A DNA stretch of 64,000 nt from Lactococcus lactis (GCF_029023865.1 NZ_CP118969.1:62001-126000); one strand, 5' to 3'; positions 42,201-51,698 are shown, counted from the first letter of the stretch. Notes: generated by a model not told the origin, from the letters alone. A program made the numbers and translations.

Positions 42201-42228
42201 ATAAAGAAAAATTTTTAGGAAATCGATT

Positions 42229-43185
42229 ATGAAAAAACGTGCACAACGTAACAAAAAACGAATTCGCTGGGCTTCAATCCTCACAGTTTTCGTTCTTTTA
42301 ATTGGAATAATTGCAATTGCTTTTGCTGGGGTTCATTTGTTAAGTCCTAAAACAAATACAAGCCCAAAAAGCAGTCAAACTTCAAGTCAAGAAAAAGCTA
42401 AAAGCACTGCCTCATCTAGTACTTCTCAACCAAAAGAAACAAAATGGCTGGCTGGAACAAATGAAAATCAACTGCCCATTTTGATGTTTCATTATGTTAC
42501 TTCAAGGGCTGATCAGCTCCCACAAGATAGTAATAACATCAATATTGTAACCTTTGAAAATGAATTAAAAGCGCTGAAAGAAAAAGGCTACACAACGGTT
42601 AGTGGCTCAGATGCCGAAAAAATTCTAACAACTAAAGAAAAACCAAGTGATAAAATGGTTTGGCTTACTTTTGATGATGGTTCAGTCACAATGTACACTG
42701 AAATTTTCCCTTTATTGAAAAAATACAATATGCACGCCACGAATTTTATTATTATAGGTTATGTGAATAAAGGCCAAGGCGGAATTTTGACCTGGGAACA
42801 AATCAAGGAAATGAAAGCAAGTGGACTTGTTGATTTTGGCAGTCATACGGTTAGCCATCCTGATTTAGGAAAGCTTACTTTGGAAGCTCAACGAACAGAA
42901 CTTGAACAATCAAAAGCAGATTTAGATAAAAACCTCGAGCAAAAAACAGATATCATCTGTTATCCAGCAGGGGGTTATAACCAGAATACCTTGAATTTAG
43001 CTAATGAGTTAGGCTATAAGTTTGGTTTGCTTGACCCGGGCCGTAATGGTGCTATTGCAATAGCAGCCAAAGAAAGTGATGGTCTATTAACGCTACCACG
43101 CTTTAGAATGATGAGCTCTACCACAACTGAGCAAATGCTACAAATGATTCAACCCTCAACCGATTATAATGAAAAAAATAAATAA
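42229..43185 (+). CDS. Membrane-anchored polysaccharide deacetylase
   Basis: 318 residues. Basic N-terminus then a single anchor (about residues 15-37), a Ser/Thr/Lys-rich linker (about 38-75), and a NodB domain outside the cell. Seen: LTFDDGSVTMYTEIFPLLKK (metal Asp), DFGSHTVSHPDLGKL (metal His pair), CYPAGGYNQNTL, and TLPRFRMM. The IcaB-like order PILMFHYVTS at the start of the domain suggests a cell-wall or surface glycan substrate. Terminator follows. Confidence 0.88.
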   Translation: MKKRAQRNKKRIRWASILTVFVLLIGIIAIAFAGVHLLSPKTNTSPKSSQTSSQEKAKSTASSSTSQPKETKWLAGTNENQLPILMFHYVTSRADQLPQDSNNINIVTFENELKALKEKGYTTVSGSDAEKILTTKEKPSDKMVWLTFDDGSVTMYTEIFPLLKKYNMHATNFIIIGYVNKGQGGILTWEQIKEMKASGLVDFGSHTVSHPDLGKLTLEAQRTELEQSKADLDKNLEQKTDIICYPAGGYNQNTLNLANELGYKFGLLDPGRNGAIAIAAKESDGLLTLPRFRMMSSTTTEQMLQMIQPSTDYNEKNK

Positions 43186-43209
43186 ACTCCGAATAATCGG
43201 AGTTTTATC
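43184..43209 (+). terminator. Terminator after the deacetylase gene
   Basis: AAACTCCGA and TCGGAGTTT pair around ATAA, followed by TATC. Confidence 0.75.
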
Positions 43210-43325
43210 TTTAGTTTTGCAATAGTCATCCTTTTGCTTAACCTACAAATGTGATAGAATAGATTAAATTAAGTGAAATAAACCTTAACTTACAAAATTT
43301 GATGAGATGATATATTAATCTAAAT

Positions 43326-43385
43326 AAGGAGGAAAACTGGTCACCATTTTAGAGTCAACTTTAAAATGGTCTAGTATCTAAAGTT
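43326..43385 (+). promoter_or_regulatory. relA leader with an orphan Shine-Dalgarno and hairpin
   Basis: AAGGAGG (43327-43333) is a near-perfect ribosome binding site but lies over 50 bases from the relA ATG. No standard start follows it at normal distance. In between, CCATTTTA and TAAAATGG (about 43343-43369) form a hairpin. A stop in the relA frame (43362-43364) rules out an upstream start. Confidence 0.45.
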
Positions 43386-45608
43386 ATGCCTAAAGAACCA
43401 GATTTAACCGGAGCAGAAGTTGTCAATATCTGTTCTGACTACATGAATGAAACAGACCTTTTACTCGTAGAAAAAGCACTTGCTTGTGCTTCACTTGCCC
43501 ATGCAGACCAATATCGTGCATCAGGAGAAGCTTACTTTGTCCACCCTACCCAAGTTGCAGGAATTTTAGCCAAATTAAAACTGGATGCCGTTACCGTTTC
43601 CTGTGGTTTTTTGCATGATGTTGTTGAAGATACCAATTTTACCCAAGGTGATTTGCAAGAATTATTTGGCGACGAAATTGCTGAAATTGTTGATGGAGTT
43701 ACTAAGTTAGGTAAAGTTGAGTATAAGTCACACGAAGAACAATTGGCTGAAAACCACCGTAAGATGCTTATGGCTATGTCCAAAGACATTCGTGTTATTT
43801 TGGTCAAATTGGCTGACCGTTTGCACAATATGCGCACGCTTAAACATCTCAGACCAGATAAACAAAAGCGGATTTCACGTGAAACCATGGAAATTTATGC
43901 CCCTCTTGCTCATCGCTTGGGGATTGCCAGTATCAAATGGGAATTAGAAGATTTATCATTCCGTTATCTTGAAGAAGCAGAATTTTATCGCATTCGTGGT
44001 CTCATGAATGAAAAAAGAACAGCTCGTGAAGCGCTTGTTGCTGAAGTAATTGGTAAATTACAAGAACGAGTCGAAAAAGCTGGAGTTGACGCAGAAATTT
44101 ATGGTCGTCCAAAACATATTTATTCTATTTATCGTAAAATGCACGATAAGAAGAAACGTTTTGATGAGATTTATGACCTGATTGCCATTCGTTGTATCAC
44201 AGAAACAACAAGTGACGTTTACACAACTTTAGGTTATATTCATGACCTTTGGAAACCAATGCCAGGTCGTTTTAAAGATTACATTGCCAATCCAAAAGCC
44301 AATGGTTATCAATCTGTCCATACAACCGTTTATGGTCCCAAAGGCCCAATGGAATTCCAAATTAGAACACGAGAAATGCACCAAATCGCTGAGTTTGGGG
44401 TTGCCGCTCACTGGGCTTACAAACAAGGGATTAAAGCAAAAGTTGATGTTCATGAAATTTCTGAAACCTTGAATTGGATTCATGAACTTGTGGAATTGCG
44501 TGAAGAAGCTGGTGATTCAGCAGAAGATTTTGTCAAAGCCGTTCAAGAAGATATTTTATCAGATAAGATTTATGTCTTCACTCCAAATGGTGAAGTCCAA
44601 GAATTACCAAGAGGTTCAGGTCCTATTGACTTTGCTTATGCTATCCATACAAAAGTTGGTGACCATGCGACTGGAGCGAAAGTAAATGGACGAATGAAAC
44701 CATTATCTGTTCAACTAAAAACAGGTGATCGGGTTGAAATTATTACCAGCTCAAGCTCTTTTGGACCAAGCCGTGACTGGATTAATCTAGTTAAAACTAA
44801 TAAAGCTAGAAACAAAATCAAACAATTCTTTAAGAACCAAGATAAAGAATTGTCGGTCAATAAAGGCCGTGAAATGTTACAAGAAGCTTTGGAAGAAGGT
44901 GGATTTGTACCAAATCACTATTTAGATAAGAAACATCTAGATGAAGTCTTCAATAAGATTAGCTACCGTAATGCGGAAGCTTTGTATGCAGCAATTGGAT
45001 TTGGTGAGCTTTCAGCAACAACAATTGCCAATCGTTTAACTGAAAATGAACGTCGTGAAGTTGAGAGAGCCAAACAAAAAGCCGAAGCTGAAGAGCTGAT
45101 GAAGGGTGAAGTTAAACGCGAATCAAGTAAAAACATCATGAAGATTCGTCACGATGGTGGAGTCAGTGTTTCTGGTATTGATAGCCTACTTGTTCGTATC
45201 GCCAAATGTTGTAATCCTGTTCCAGGGGACCCAATTGTGGGGTATATTACAAAAGGGCGTGGTGTTTCAGTTCATAGAGCTGATTGTCAAAATGTGCGAA
45301 GTATGGAAGACTTTGAACAAAGACTTGTTGAAGTTGAATGGGATGATTCAGAAAACTTAGTGAAAGAATATGTCGCTAATATTGATGTCTATGGCTTTAA
45401 TCGTCCTGGATTACTCAACGATGTGATGCAAGTTTTATCAAATTCTACTAAAAATTTGATTTCAATTAATGCTCAACCCACTAAAGATAAAAAAATGGCA
45501 AATATTCACATCGCTTTAGGCATTAAAAATCTATCAGATTTGACTTTGATTGTTGATAAAATCAAAATGACCCCAGATGTTTATTCTGTAAAACGGACAA
45601 ATGCTTAA
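43386..45608 (+). CDS. relA: Bifunctional (p)ppGpp synthetase/hydrolase
   Basis: 740 residues. Stringent-response enzyme. Seen: hydrolase HD domain YFVHPTQVAGIL and FLHDVVEDTNFT; LADRLHNMRTLKHL; synthetase domain (YGRPKHIYSIYRKM, YDLIAIRCITETT, ANGYQSVHTTVYGP); TGS domain (IYVFTPNGEVQELPRGSGPI); zinc-finger-like CCNPVPGDPIVGYITKG; C-terminal ACT domain (VYGFNRPGLLNDVMQ). All domains of the long Rel form are present. ATG 43386 matches the family N-terminus, though its ribosome binding site is poor. Confidence 0.96.
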   Translation: MPKEPDLTGAEVVNICSDYMNETDLLLVEKALACASLAHADQYRASGEAYFVHPTQVAGILAKLKLDAVTVSCGFLHDVVEDTNFTQGDLQELFGDEIAEIVDGVTKLGKVEYKSHEEQLAENHRKMLMAMSKDIRVILVKLADRLHNMRTLKHLRPDKQKRISRETMEIYAPLAHRLGIASIKWELEDLSFRYLEEAEFYRIRGLMNEKRTAREALVAEVIGKLQERVEKAGVDAEIYGRPKHIYSIYRKMHDKKKRFDEIYDLIAIRCITETTSDVYTTLGYIHDLWKPMPGRFKDYIANPKANGYQSVHTTVYGPKGPMEFQIRTREMHQIAEFGVAAHWAYKQGIKAKVDVHEISETLNWIHELVELREEAGDSAEDFVKAVQEDILSDKIYVFTPNGEVQELPRGSGPIDFAYAIHTKVGDHATGAKVNGRMKPLSVQLKTGDRVEIITSSSSFGPSRDWINLVKTNKARNKIKQFFKNQDKELSVNKGREMLQEALEEGGFVPNHYLDKKHLDEVFNKISYRNAEALYAAIGFGELSATTIANRLTENERREVERAKQKAEAEELMKGEVKRESSKNIMKIRHDGGVSVSGIDSLLVRIAKCCNPVPGDPIVGYITKGRGVSVHRADCQNVRSMEDFEQRLVEVEWDDSENLVKEYVANIDVYGFNRPGLLNDVMQVLSNSTKNLISINAQPTKDKKMANIHIALGIKNLSDLTLIVDKIKMTPDVYSVKRTNA

Positions 45609-45642
45609 AAAAAAGAGCTTGACTTAGTCAAGCTCTTTTAAA
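45609..45642. terminator. Bidirectional terminator between relA and the glycosyltransferase gene
   Basis: AAGAGCTTGAC and GTCAAGCTCTT form a perfect 11-bp stem around TTA, with A and T tracts on both sides. Confidence 0.9.
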
Positions 45643-46559
45643 TTACTTTCTTTAATAATATAATTGGGACGTTTTTTTGTTTCCAGGAATATTTTAGCGA
45701 TATATTTACCAATAATTCCAAGAGAGAGAAGTTGTAAGCCGCCTAAAAGTAAAATCAAAACAATCAAAGTTGGGAAACCTTGAACAGGGTCACCGTAAAT
45801 CAGTGTTTTAAGAAGATAAAAAATACTGAGTAAAAGTGAGGCTAAAAAACTAAAAAAGCCAACAAATGTCGCAATATTGAGCGGCATTTCCGAAAAATTT
45901 ATAATCCCATCAATAGAATAACGGAGAAGTTGACTAAAAGACCAAGAAGTTTGACCAGCACTTCGTTCGTGATTTTCGTATTCTAAATAAGTTACATCAT
46001 AACCGACCCAAGAAAAAAGCCCTTTTGAAAAACGATTATTTTCTCTGAGTGTCAAAATACTATCCACAACTTGACGAGTCATAAGCCGAAAATCTCTGGC
46101 TCCGTCTACAATAGGTGTAGTCGATACTTTATTAATAATCTTATAAAAAAGTCGAGAGAAAAATGAAATCAGTGGAGATTCACCAGAACGTGAAATTCTG
46201 CGAGCACCAACACTATCATAACCTTCTTGAAGTTTCTGATACATAGAAACAAGTAGTTCAGGTGGATCTTGTAAATCAACATCCATTACTGTAACAAGAG
46301 GTTCTGTAGTAGCTTCTAAACCAGCAAGTAAAGCTGCTTCTTTACCAAAATTTCTTGAGAAACTAATGTAGTTAATATTATCAACTTGACTCGCTAATTT
46401 TTTTATAAGAGGAAGCGTTTGGTCACTAGAACCGTCGTTTACAAAGTAAAAAACCTTTTTTAGCTCGAGTTTTTCTGTTTTGTCATTTACCTCTTTAATA
46501 AAGAGCTCAAGCGTTTCTTCTTCGTTATAAACGGGGACAACAATCGCTAATTCTTCCAT
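45624..46559 (-). CDS. GtrB/CsbB-like family 2 glycosyltransferase
   Basis: 311 residues. Transfers sugar from a nucleotide donor to undecaprenyl phosphate by family. Seen: VVPVYNEEETLELFIKEVND, FVNDGSSDQTL, VMDVDLQDPPE (metal DxD), FSKGLFSWVGYDVTYLEYEN, then two C-terminal membrane helices (about residues 228-250 and 262-285) and KRPNYIIKES. About 75% identical by eye to the protein at 62812-63783. No GtrA or GtrC neighbour here. Confidence 0.9.
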   Translation of the reverse strand: MEELAIVVPVYNEEETLELFIKEVNDKTEKLELKKVFYFVNDGSSDQTLPLIKKLASQVDNINYISFSRNFGKEAALLAGLEATTEPLVTVMDVDLQDPPELLVSMYQKLQEGYDSVGARRISRSGESPLISFFSRLFYKIINKVSTTPIVDGARDFRLMTRQVVDSILTLRENNRFSKGLFSWVGYDVTYLEYENHERSAGQTSWSFSQLLRYSIDGIINFSEMPLNIATFVGFFSFLASLLLSIFYLLKTLIYGDPVQGFPTLIVLILLLGGLQLLSLGIIGKYIAKIFLETKKRPNYIIKESNLKELD

Positions 46560-46701
46560 TTTTTTCCTTTATTATTTTTTTATCTTATCTTAGTACCTAT
46601 TTATGATAATACCTAAAGAGTCCTGTGATGTCAAGCTTTCTTTTGATGTTATTAAAATGAAGAAATGCCCAAAGAGAGCTGATTAAAATTGGACTTTTTG
46701 T

Positions 46702-46709
46702 GCTATACT
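46702..46709 (+). promoter_or_regulatory. Promoter of dtd
   Basis: Extended -10 TGCTATACT (from 46701), with a TGATTA-like -35 eighteen bases upstream. An 11-base word begins at 46708. Confidence 0.45.
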
Positions 46710-46749
46710 GTCAGTAAAGAGATTATCATAGGAGTGAAATATAAAGATT

Positions 46750-47205
46750 ATGAAAATAGTAATTCAACGTGTAAAGTCAGCTTCTGTCAGTATTGATGGA
46801 GTCATTAAGGAAAAAATTAAGCAAGGCTTTTTATTGTTGGTTGGGGTTGAAGATGCTGACAGTAATTTTGATTTGGATTATGCAGTACGTAAAATCGCGC
46901 AAATGCGAATTTTTTCAGATGAAGCTGATAAAATGAATCTCTCTGTTCAAGATATTCAAGGAGAGATTTTGTCAATTTCTCAGTTTACTTTGTATGCGGA
47001 GACTAAAAAAGGGAATCGTCCGAGCTTTTCTGCAGCAGGAAAACCTGATTTTGCTAAAGCAATGTATGAAAAATTTAATGATAGCTTAGCTCAGATTGTG
47101 CCGGTTAAAGCAGGAGTTTTTGGGGCTGATATGCAAGTTGAGTTGATAAATGATGGTCCTGTCACTATTATTTTTGATACGAAAGAAGCTAGAAAAAATG
47201 CCTAA
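46750..47205 (+). CDS. dtd: D-aminoacyl-tRNA deacylase
   Basis: 151 residues, full length. Removes D-amino acids from mischarged tRNA. Seen: [52 protein letters not shown] (SQxT motif) and [18 protein letters not shown] (GP motif). Its last 8 bases overlap the next gene. Confidence 0.95.
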   Translation: MKIVIQRVKSASVSIDGVIKEKIKQGFLLLVGVEDADSNFDLDYAVRKIAQMRIFSDEADKMNLSVQDIQGEILSISQFTLYAETKKGNRPSFSAAGKPDFAKAMYEKFNDSLAQIVPVKAGVFGADMQVELINDGPVTIIFDTKEARKNA

Positions 47206-48193
47206 AAGACTGCAAAAAAGTAGCGTAAAAAAACGGGTTCCTGTTCGCTCTGTCAGTAAAATAAAAACTTATCAGTCCTCAGAAAAACCTGACCAAGTTG
47301 GTGAAATTTGGCAAAATAATATTATTGGCTCACTTGATAACGGTTATTCAAAGGAGCAGGCCAGAAAACAACAAAGTCAAAACCTGACTGAACGTCAGAA
47401 ACGAAAAATTGAGGAAATGCAAAGCAATCCAGAGATGATTCAAGCGCGTGAAGAACTTAAAGAAGAGTTTCTCAATACTCATCCACAATATGCCAAGATG
47501 ACGAGTGAAGAATTGCAAGAATCAATGACTCATCATGCTTTAGAAGATGAGAAGCTTAGAAAACAAAAGCTCCGTCATCACATTGAAGCATTTGCTGACG
47601 GAATTATTGCGGTTATCATTACTATTATGCTCCTTGAAATTCCTGTCCCTTCTGGTAATCAAGGTTATTGGGAGTTCATCAGTTCAGTTGGAATCTTCTT
47701 AGTTAGTTTTGTTGTTACAGCTAATTTTTGGTTCAATCGTCACAAGATTTTTGCTCTGACAGAGGAAATTACGGAAAAAATCATTGTTCAAGATTTTATC
47801 TTTATTGGTTTGCTTTCACTAATTCCGCTGTTGACCAAATGGATTATGGTTGCTCCAACATCATTTAGTGCCCTGAATTTTGGTCTGGTTTTGATTGTGA
47901 TTTTACTTCAGCAGGAGCTTTTAAGTTATTCAATTACTAAAGATCATTTTCATAAAATGCCTAAATCTTTTAAATTCTGGCGTCGTGTTTGGTTAATCAG
48001 GCTATTTTCAACTATTCTAATGAATGTTGTTATCATGATTATTGCCATTATTTTTCCATTTTATGGACATTGGCTCTTTGTTATTGTTCCTATTTTTAAC
48101 TTTTTGTTCCGCATGGTTAATGACCGCAATCAGGAGGAAGAAGTTTATGCTGCTACACGTTCTATCGGTGTTCCTTATTTGAAAGAAGGTTAA
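47198..48193 (+). CDS. TMEM175-like (DUF1211) potassium channel with a long N-terminus
   Basis: 331 residues from ATG 47198, overlapping dtd by 8 bases. Residues 1 to about 125 are soluble, basic then acidic ([36 protein letters not shown]). After that the family signature [20 protein letters not shown] begins six membrane helices, with [13 protein letters not shown] in helix 2. Bacterial TMEM175 homologues are K+ channels; most lack such an N-terminal extension. Confidence 0.78.
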   Translation: MPKRLQKSSVKKRVPVRSVSKIKTYQSSEKPDQVGEIWQNNIIGSLDNGYSKEQARKQQSQNLTERQKRKIEEMQSNPEMIQAREELKEEFLNTHPQYAKMTSEELQESMTHHALEDEKLRKQKLRHHIEAFADGIIAVIITIMLLEIPVPSGNQGYWEFISSVGIFLVSFVVTANFWFNRHKIFALTEEITEKIIVQDFIFIGLLSLIPLLTKWIMVAPTSFSALNFGLVLIVILLQQELLSYSITKDHFHKMPKSFKFWRRVWLIRLFSTILMNVVIMIIAIIFPFYGHWLFVIVPIFNFLFRMVNDRNQEEEVYAATRSIGVPYLKEG

Positions 48194-48195
48194 TA

Positions 48196-48819
48196 ATGAC
48201 TGTAAAAAATATTATTTTTGATTTAGGTGGTGTAATTTTAGACTTAGGTTTTGAACGAATGGTCAATTCCTTTGAGAACTTAGGAATAAAAGATTTTTCT
48301 GCTTATTTTAATCCGCAAAAGCAAGTCGATTTTTTTGAGAAATTAGAATTAGGTCTTATTTCTCCCGAAATTTTTTATGACAAGTTTAGAGAAGCAACAA
48401 ATAGCCAACTGACAGATGAAATAATTGAAGAAAATTGGAATTTAATTCTAAAAGATTTCCAAAAAGAACGAATGGATTTACTGACAGAGCTGTCAGCAGA
48501 TTTTTCACTCTATCTTTTTTCAAATACGAATGCTATTCACGCTAAGTGTTTTGAGCAACGTTGTATCGAAGAAATGGGTCAGCCTCTATCAACTTATTTT
48601 AGAAAAACTTATTATTCACATGACTTGCATTTAAGAAAGCCAACAGTTGAAAGTTTTCAAGAGGTTCTTCGTCAGTCAAATTTAAAGGCTGATGAAACTT
48701 TATTTATTGATGACAATGCGGATAATATCTTGGGCGCACAAGCAGCAGGTTTGAAAACTTATCATCTAAAGGCGCCAAAAGTACTGACAGAACTCAATTT
48801 CCAAGAAATAATTTACTGA
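48196..48819 (+). CDS. HAD-superfamily hydrolase, subfamily IA
   Basis: 207 residues. Seen: IIFDLGGVILDLGFERMVNS (motif I; DLGGV form), LFSNTNAIHAKCFE (motif II), LRKPTVESFQEVL (Lys motif), LFIDDNADNILGAQAAGLK (motif IV). Similar to YihX-type phosphatases acting on sugar phosphates. Three bases after the TMEM175-like gene, in one operon with dtd. Confidence 0.88.
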   Translation: MTVKNIIFDLGGVILDLGFERMVNSFENLGIKDFSAYFNPQKQVDFFEKLELGLISPEIFYDKFREATNSQLTDEIIEENWNLILKDFQKERMDLLTELSADFSLYLFSNTNAIHAKCFEQRCIEEMGQPLSTYFRKTYYSHDLHLRKPTVESFQEVLRQSNLKADETLFIDDNADNILGAQAAGLKTYHLKAPKVLTELNFQEIIY

Positions 48820-48842
48820 CAAGTCTGTCAGTAATTTTTTTT
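48813..48842 (+). terminator. Terminator of the dtd operon
   Basis: ATTTACTGACA and TGTCAGTAAT pair around AGTC and are followed by T9. Confidence 0.85.
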
Positions 48843-48878
48843 TGGAAAAAATATTTTTATACTGCATAAAGTTAGTTC

Positions 48879-48907
48879 TTGACAATTGTCAGACAATTCG
48901 GTAAAAT
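48879..48907 (+). promoter_or_regulatory. Promoter of the bcaP-like gene
   Basis: TTGACA (48879-48884), 17-base spacer, TAAAAT (48902-48907). Overlapping the -35 is the palindrome GACAATTGTC. An imperfect CodY-box-like AAATTCAGAAAAAT lies about 30 bases downstream. Confidence 0.75.
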
Positions 48908-48958
48908 ACAGTTTATTGAAATTATTTAGTTACAAATTCAGAAAAATGAGGATTTATT

Positions 48959-50368
48959 ATGGGATTTATGAGAAAAGCTGATTTTGAGCTTTATCGAGAT
49001 GCAGATAAACACTATAATCAGGTGTTAACCACACGTGATTTTCTTGCACTAGGTGTTGGAACAATTATTTCGACTTCTATTTTTACTTTACCAGGTCAGG
49101 TCGCTGCTCAATTTGCAGGCCCAGGTGTTGTCTTTTCTTACCTGCTTGCTGCATTGGTCGCTGGTTTTGTTGCCTTGGCTTATGCTGAAATGTCAACAGT
49201 GATGCCATTTGCGGGTTCAGCCTATTCTTGGATTTCAGTCTTATTTGGCGAAGGTTTTGGTTGGATTGCTGGTTGGGCTTTGCTTGCGGAATATTTTATT
49301 GCCGTTGCCTTTGTTGGTTCAGGCTTCTCAGCAAATCTGCAACAATTGCTAGCGCCACTCGGTTTCCATCTCCCAAAAGTATTGGCCAATCCATTTGGTA
49401 CAGACGGTGGAGTTGTCGATATTATTTCACTTTTAGTCATTTTACTCTCGGCAATTATTGTCTTTCGTGGGGCATCTGATGCTGGACGAATCAGTCAAAT
49501 TCTTGTTGTGCTTAAAGTAGCGGCTGTCATTGCTTTCATCATTGTTGGGATTACGGTCATTAAGCCAGCAAATTACCATCCATTTATTCCACCACACAAT
49601 CCCAAAACAGGTTTTGGTGGCTTCTCGGGAATCTGGTCTGGGGTATCAATGATTTTCTTGGCCTATATCGGTTTTGATTCAATTGCAGCCAATTCAGCGG
49701 AAGCTAAAAACCCCCAAAAAACAATGCCACGTGGAATTATTGGGTCGCTTCTAATTGCTGTTGTTCTATTTGCAGCAGTAACCTTGGTACTTGTAGGGAT
49801 GCATCCTTACTCAGCCTATGCAGGAAATGCAGCGCCAGTTGGTTGGGCTCTTCAACAATCAGGTTATTCTGTTTTATCAGAAGTTGTAACAGCTATTGCA
49901 CTTGCCGGAATGTTTATCGCCCTTTTGGGAATGGTTCTTGCAGGTTCACGTTTGCTTTATGCTTTTGGACGCGATGGACTTTTACCTAAAGGTTTGGGTA
50001 AAATGAATGCTCGAAATCTTCCAGCAAATGGTGTGTGGACCTTAGCCATTGTTGCTATTGTCATCGGGGCATTCTTCCCCTTTGCTTTCCTTGCTCAACT
50101 TATTTCAGCAGGAACTTTGATTGCTTTCATGTTTGTTACACTTGGAATCTATTCACTTCGTCGTCGTCAAGGAAAAGATTTGCCAGAAGCAACTTACAAA
50201 ATGCCTTTCTATCCAGTTTTACCAGCTCTTGGTTTTATTGGTTCATTATTTGTATTTTGGGGATTGGATGTGCAAGCAAAACTTTATTCAGGAATTTGGT
50301 TCCTTATTGGAATTTTGATTTATTTTGCTTATGGAAATCGTCGAAGCAGAAAATCAGAAGAAAAATAA
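48959..50368 (+). CDS. bcaP: APC-superfamily amino-acid permease, BcaP-like
   Basis: 469 residues, about 12 helices. Seen: LTTRDFLALGVGTIISTSIF (helix 1 signature), AYAEMSTVMPFAGSAYSWI, AYIGFDSIAANSAEAKNPQK (helix 6 and loop), GMVLAGSRLLYAFGRDGLLP. It belongs to the cationic/branched-chain amino-acid subgroup. The name is from its position close to secA and ptsHI, where the CodY-regulated branched-chain permease lies in L. lactis as I remember. Treat as probable. Confidence 0.7.
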   Translation: MGFMRKADFELYRDADKHYNQVLTTRDFLALGVGTIISTSIFTLPGQVAAQFAGPGVVFSYLLAALVAGFVALAYAEMSTVMPFAGSAYSWISVLFGEGFGWIAGWALLAEYFIAVAFVGSGFSANLQQLLAPLGFHLPKVLANPFGTDGGVVDIISLLVILLSAIIVFRGASDAGRISQILVVLKVAAVIAFIIVGITVIKPANYHPFIPPHNPKTGFGGFSGIWSGVSMIFLAYIGFDSIAANSAEAKNPQKTMPRGIIGSLLIAVVLFAAVTLVLVGMHPYSAYAGNAAPVGWALQQSGYSVLSEVVTAIALAGMFIALLGMVLAGSRLLYAFGRDGLLPKGLGKMNARNLPANGVWTLAIVAIVIGAFFPFAFLAQLISAGTLIAFMFVTLGIYSLRRRQGKDLPEATYKMPFYPVLPALGFIGSLFVFWGLDVQAKLYSGIWFLIGILIYFAYGNRRSRKSEEK

Positions 50369-50381
50369 AAAGATATTATAA

Positions 50382-50418
50382 AAAATGGTTTCAAAATCTT
50401 TTGGAACCATTTTTTTGT
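50382..50418 (+). terminator. Terminator after the bcaP-like gene
   Basis: AAATGGTTTC and GGAACCATTT pair, followed by TTTTT. Confidence 0.75.
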
Positions 50419-50516
50419 CATCATTTTGGAGCGGACAAAAATTGCTAAAATTACTAAAATAAGTTAAAATAGGGAAGTTATCAGTAACTATGATATGAGG
50501 AGTAAATTACCCAAAA

Positions 50517-51158
50517 ATGAAAGAATATGAAAAACAACATCGAATCTTTTATGTCTTTTTACGCAATCTTGTCGCTTTTTTACTTTTGATTTTGAATGGA
50601 AAAAGTAAATACTACAATGTTGACCGAATTCCTAAAGATGAAAATTATATATTAGTCGCCCCTCACCGAATGGCTTGGGAGCCAGTTTGGTTTGCTTTTG
50701 CAACTCGTCCTAAACAATTTATTTTCATGGCGAAAAAAGAATTGTTTAAAGGTTTTGGGGGTTGGTGGATTAAAATGTGTGGTGCCTTTCCAGTTGACCG
50801 CGAAAATCCAGGAACTAAGCCTTTAAAACATGCGGTTAAAATGCTTAAAGAATCAGATAAATCAATGATTATGTTTCCATCAGGAAGTCGTCATAGTGCA
50901 GAGATGAAAGGTGGGGTTGCGGTCATTGCTAAAATGGCAAAAGTCCGAATTGTACCTGCCGTCTATCAAGGGCCTTTGACGATGAAAGGTGTTTTCAAGC
51001 GTCAAAAAGTTTCAATAAATATTGGACATCCAATTGATATTTCAGATATTAAAAAAATGGATGAAGCAGGCATTGCCGAAGTTAACCGTCGAATGGAAGT
51101 TGCTTTTGCAGAACTTGATAAAGAATTGAACCCAGATTTTCATTATGAAGCAAAATAA
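50517..51158 (+). CDS. plsC: 1-acyl-sn-glycerol-3-phosphate acyltransferase
   Basis: 213 residues. Acylates lysophosphatidic acid at the membrane. Seen: VAPHRMAWEPVWFAFA (block I, but H-x4-E rather than H-x4-D), FMAKKELFKGFGGWWIKMCG (block II), MFPSGSRHSAEMKGGVAVIA (block III, FPSGSR for FPEGTR) and IVPAVYQGP (block IV). One N-terminal hydrophobic stretch. Both altered positions are conservative but unusual. Confidence 0.85.
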   Translation: MKEYEKQHRIFYVFLRNLVAFLLLILNGKSKYYNVDRIPKDENYILVAPHRMAWEPVWFAFATRPKQFIFMAKKELFKGFGGWWIKMCGAFPVDRENPGTKPLKHAVKMLKESDKSMIMFPSGSRHSAEMKGGVAVIAKMAKVRIVPAVYQGPLTMKGVFKRQKVSINIGHPIDISDIKKMDEAGIAEVNRRMEVAFAELDKELNPDFHYEAK

Positions 51159-51161
51159 AAA

Positions 51162-51193
51162 AACTCTAGCAAATTGATTTGCTAGGTTTTTTT
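51162..51193. terminator. Bidirectional terminator after plsC
   Basis: CTAGCAAAT and ATTTGCTAG pair around TG, with A and T tracts. Confidence 0.85.
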
Positions 51194-51197
51194 TGAC

Positions 51198-51698
51198 TTA
51201 TTCTGAATCAAAAAGTCCTGCTTCTGTCAGATTGAAATCAGACAGAAAGCTCAAAATAATTGATTTTTCTTGTTCATTATATTTATCGAAAATTTGTCCA
51301 AGTCTAATATCCATGATTTTATGCATTTTATCGTGAATGGTCGCTACTTTTCGACCTTTGACTGTCAGGTGATAGAAAATTTTCTTTTTATCACTTTCAG
51401 ATTGATAAGTAGTTAAAAACTGATATTTGATTAAATTTTGGACAGCACGAGTCACTCCGCCACGAGTGACGGATAATTTTGTGGCTAATTCAATACCGGT
51501 TAAATCTTCTTTGGTCAAAGCTGACAAAATGTGAAGGGCAACAACTGACAAAGTCAAAACTTCTTTTTCCAATTTATCATTATCTAATTGAGCTAAAATC
51601 CAGCTTCTTTCCTGAGAACGATTGTCAGTTGCATGTCGTAACTCATGCAATTCTTTTGAGATTTGTTGGTTTAGGTCTGCTGAGGTCATCTTATCCAT
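51198..51698 (-). CDS. MarR-family transcriptional regulator
   Basis: About 166 residues from ATG 51698 (MDKMTSADLNQQISKELHEL). Seen: winged helix (LTGIELATKLSVTRGGVTRA, VQNLIKYQFLTTYQSESDKK, IFYHLTVKGRKVA) and long dimerisation helices. It lies 25 bases after the azoreductase gene on the same strand and probably represses it through the dyads at 52391-52433. TATAAT lies directly before the ATG with no Shine-Dalgarno, so translation may start on a leaderless message; a GTG at 51752 is an alternative. Confidence 0.82.
   Translation of the reverse strand: MDKMTSADLNQQISKELHELRHATDNRSQERSWILAQLDNDKLEKEVLTLSVVALHILSALTKEDLTGIELATKLSVTRGGVTRAVQNLIKYQFLTTYQSESDKKKIFYHLTVKGRKVATIHDKMHKIMDIRLGQIFDKYNEQEKSIILSFLSDFNLTEAGLFDSE

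Noticed and set aside
42229-42460. Lipoprotein signal in the polysaccharide deacetylase
   Set aside because: No lipobox cysteine follows the hydrophobic segment; it reads as a membrane anchor with a Ser/Thr linker.
48935-48952. CodY box before the bcaP-like gene
   Set aside because: AAATTCAGAAAAAT matches the core, but about four of 15 consensus positions differ; too weak to annotate as a site by itself.
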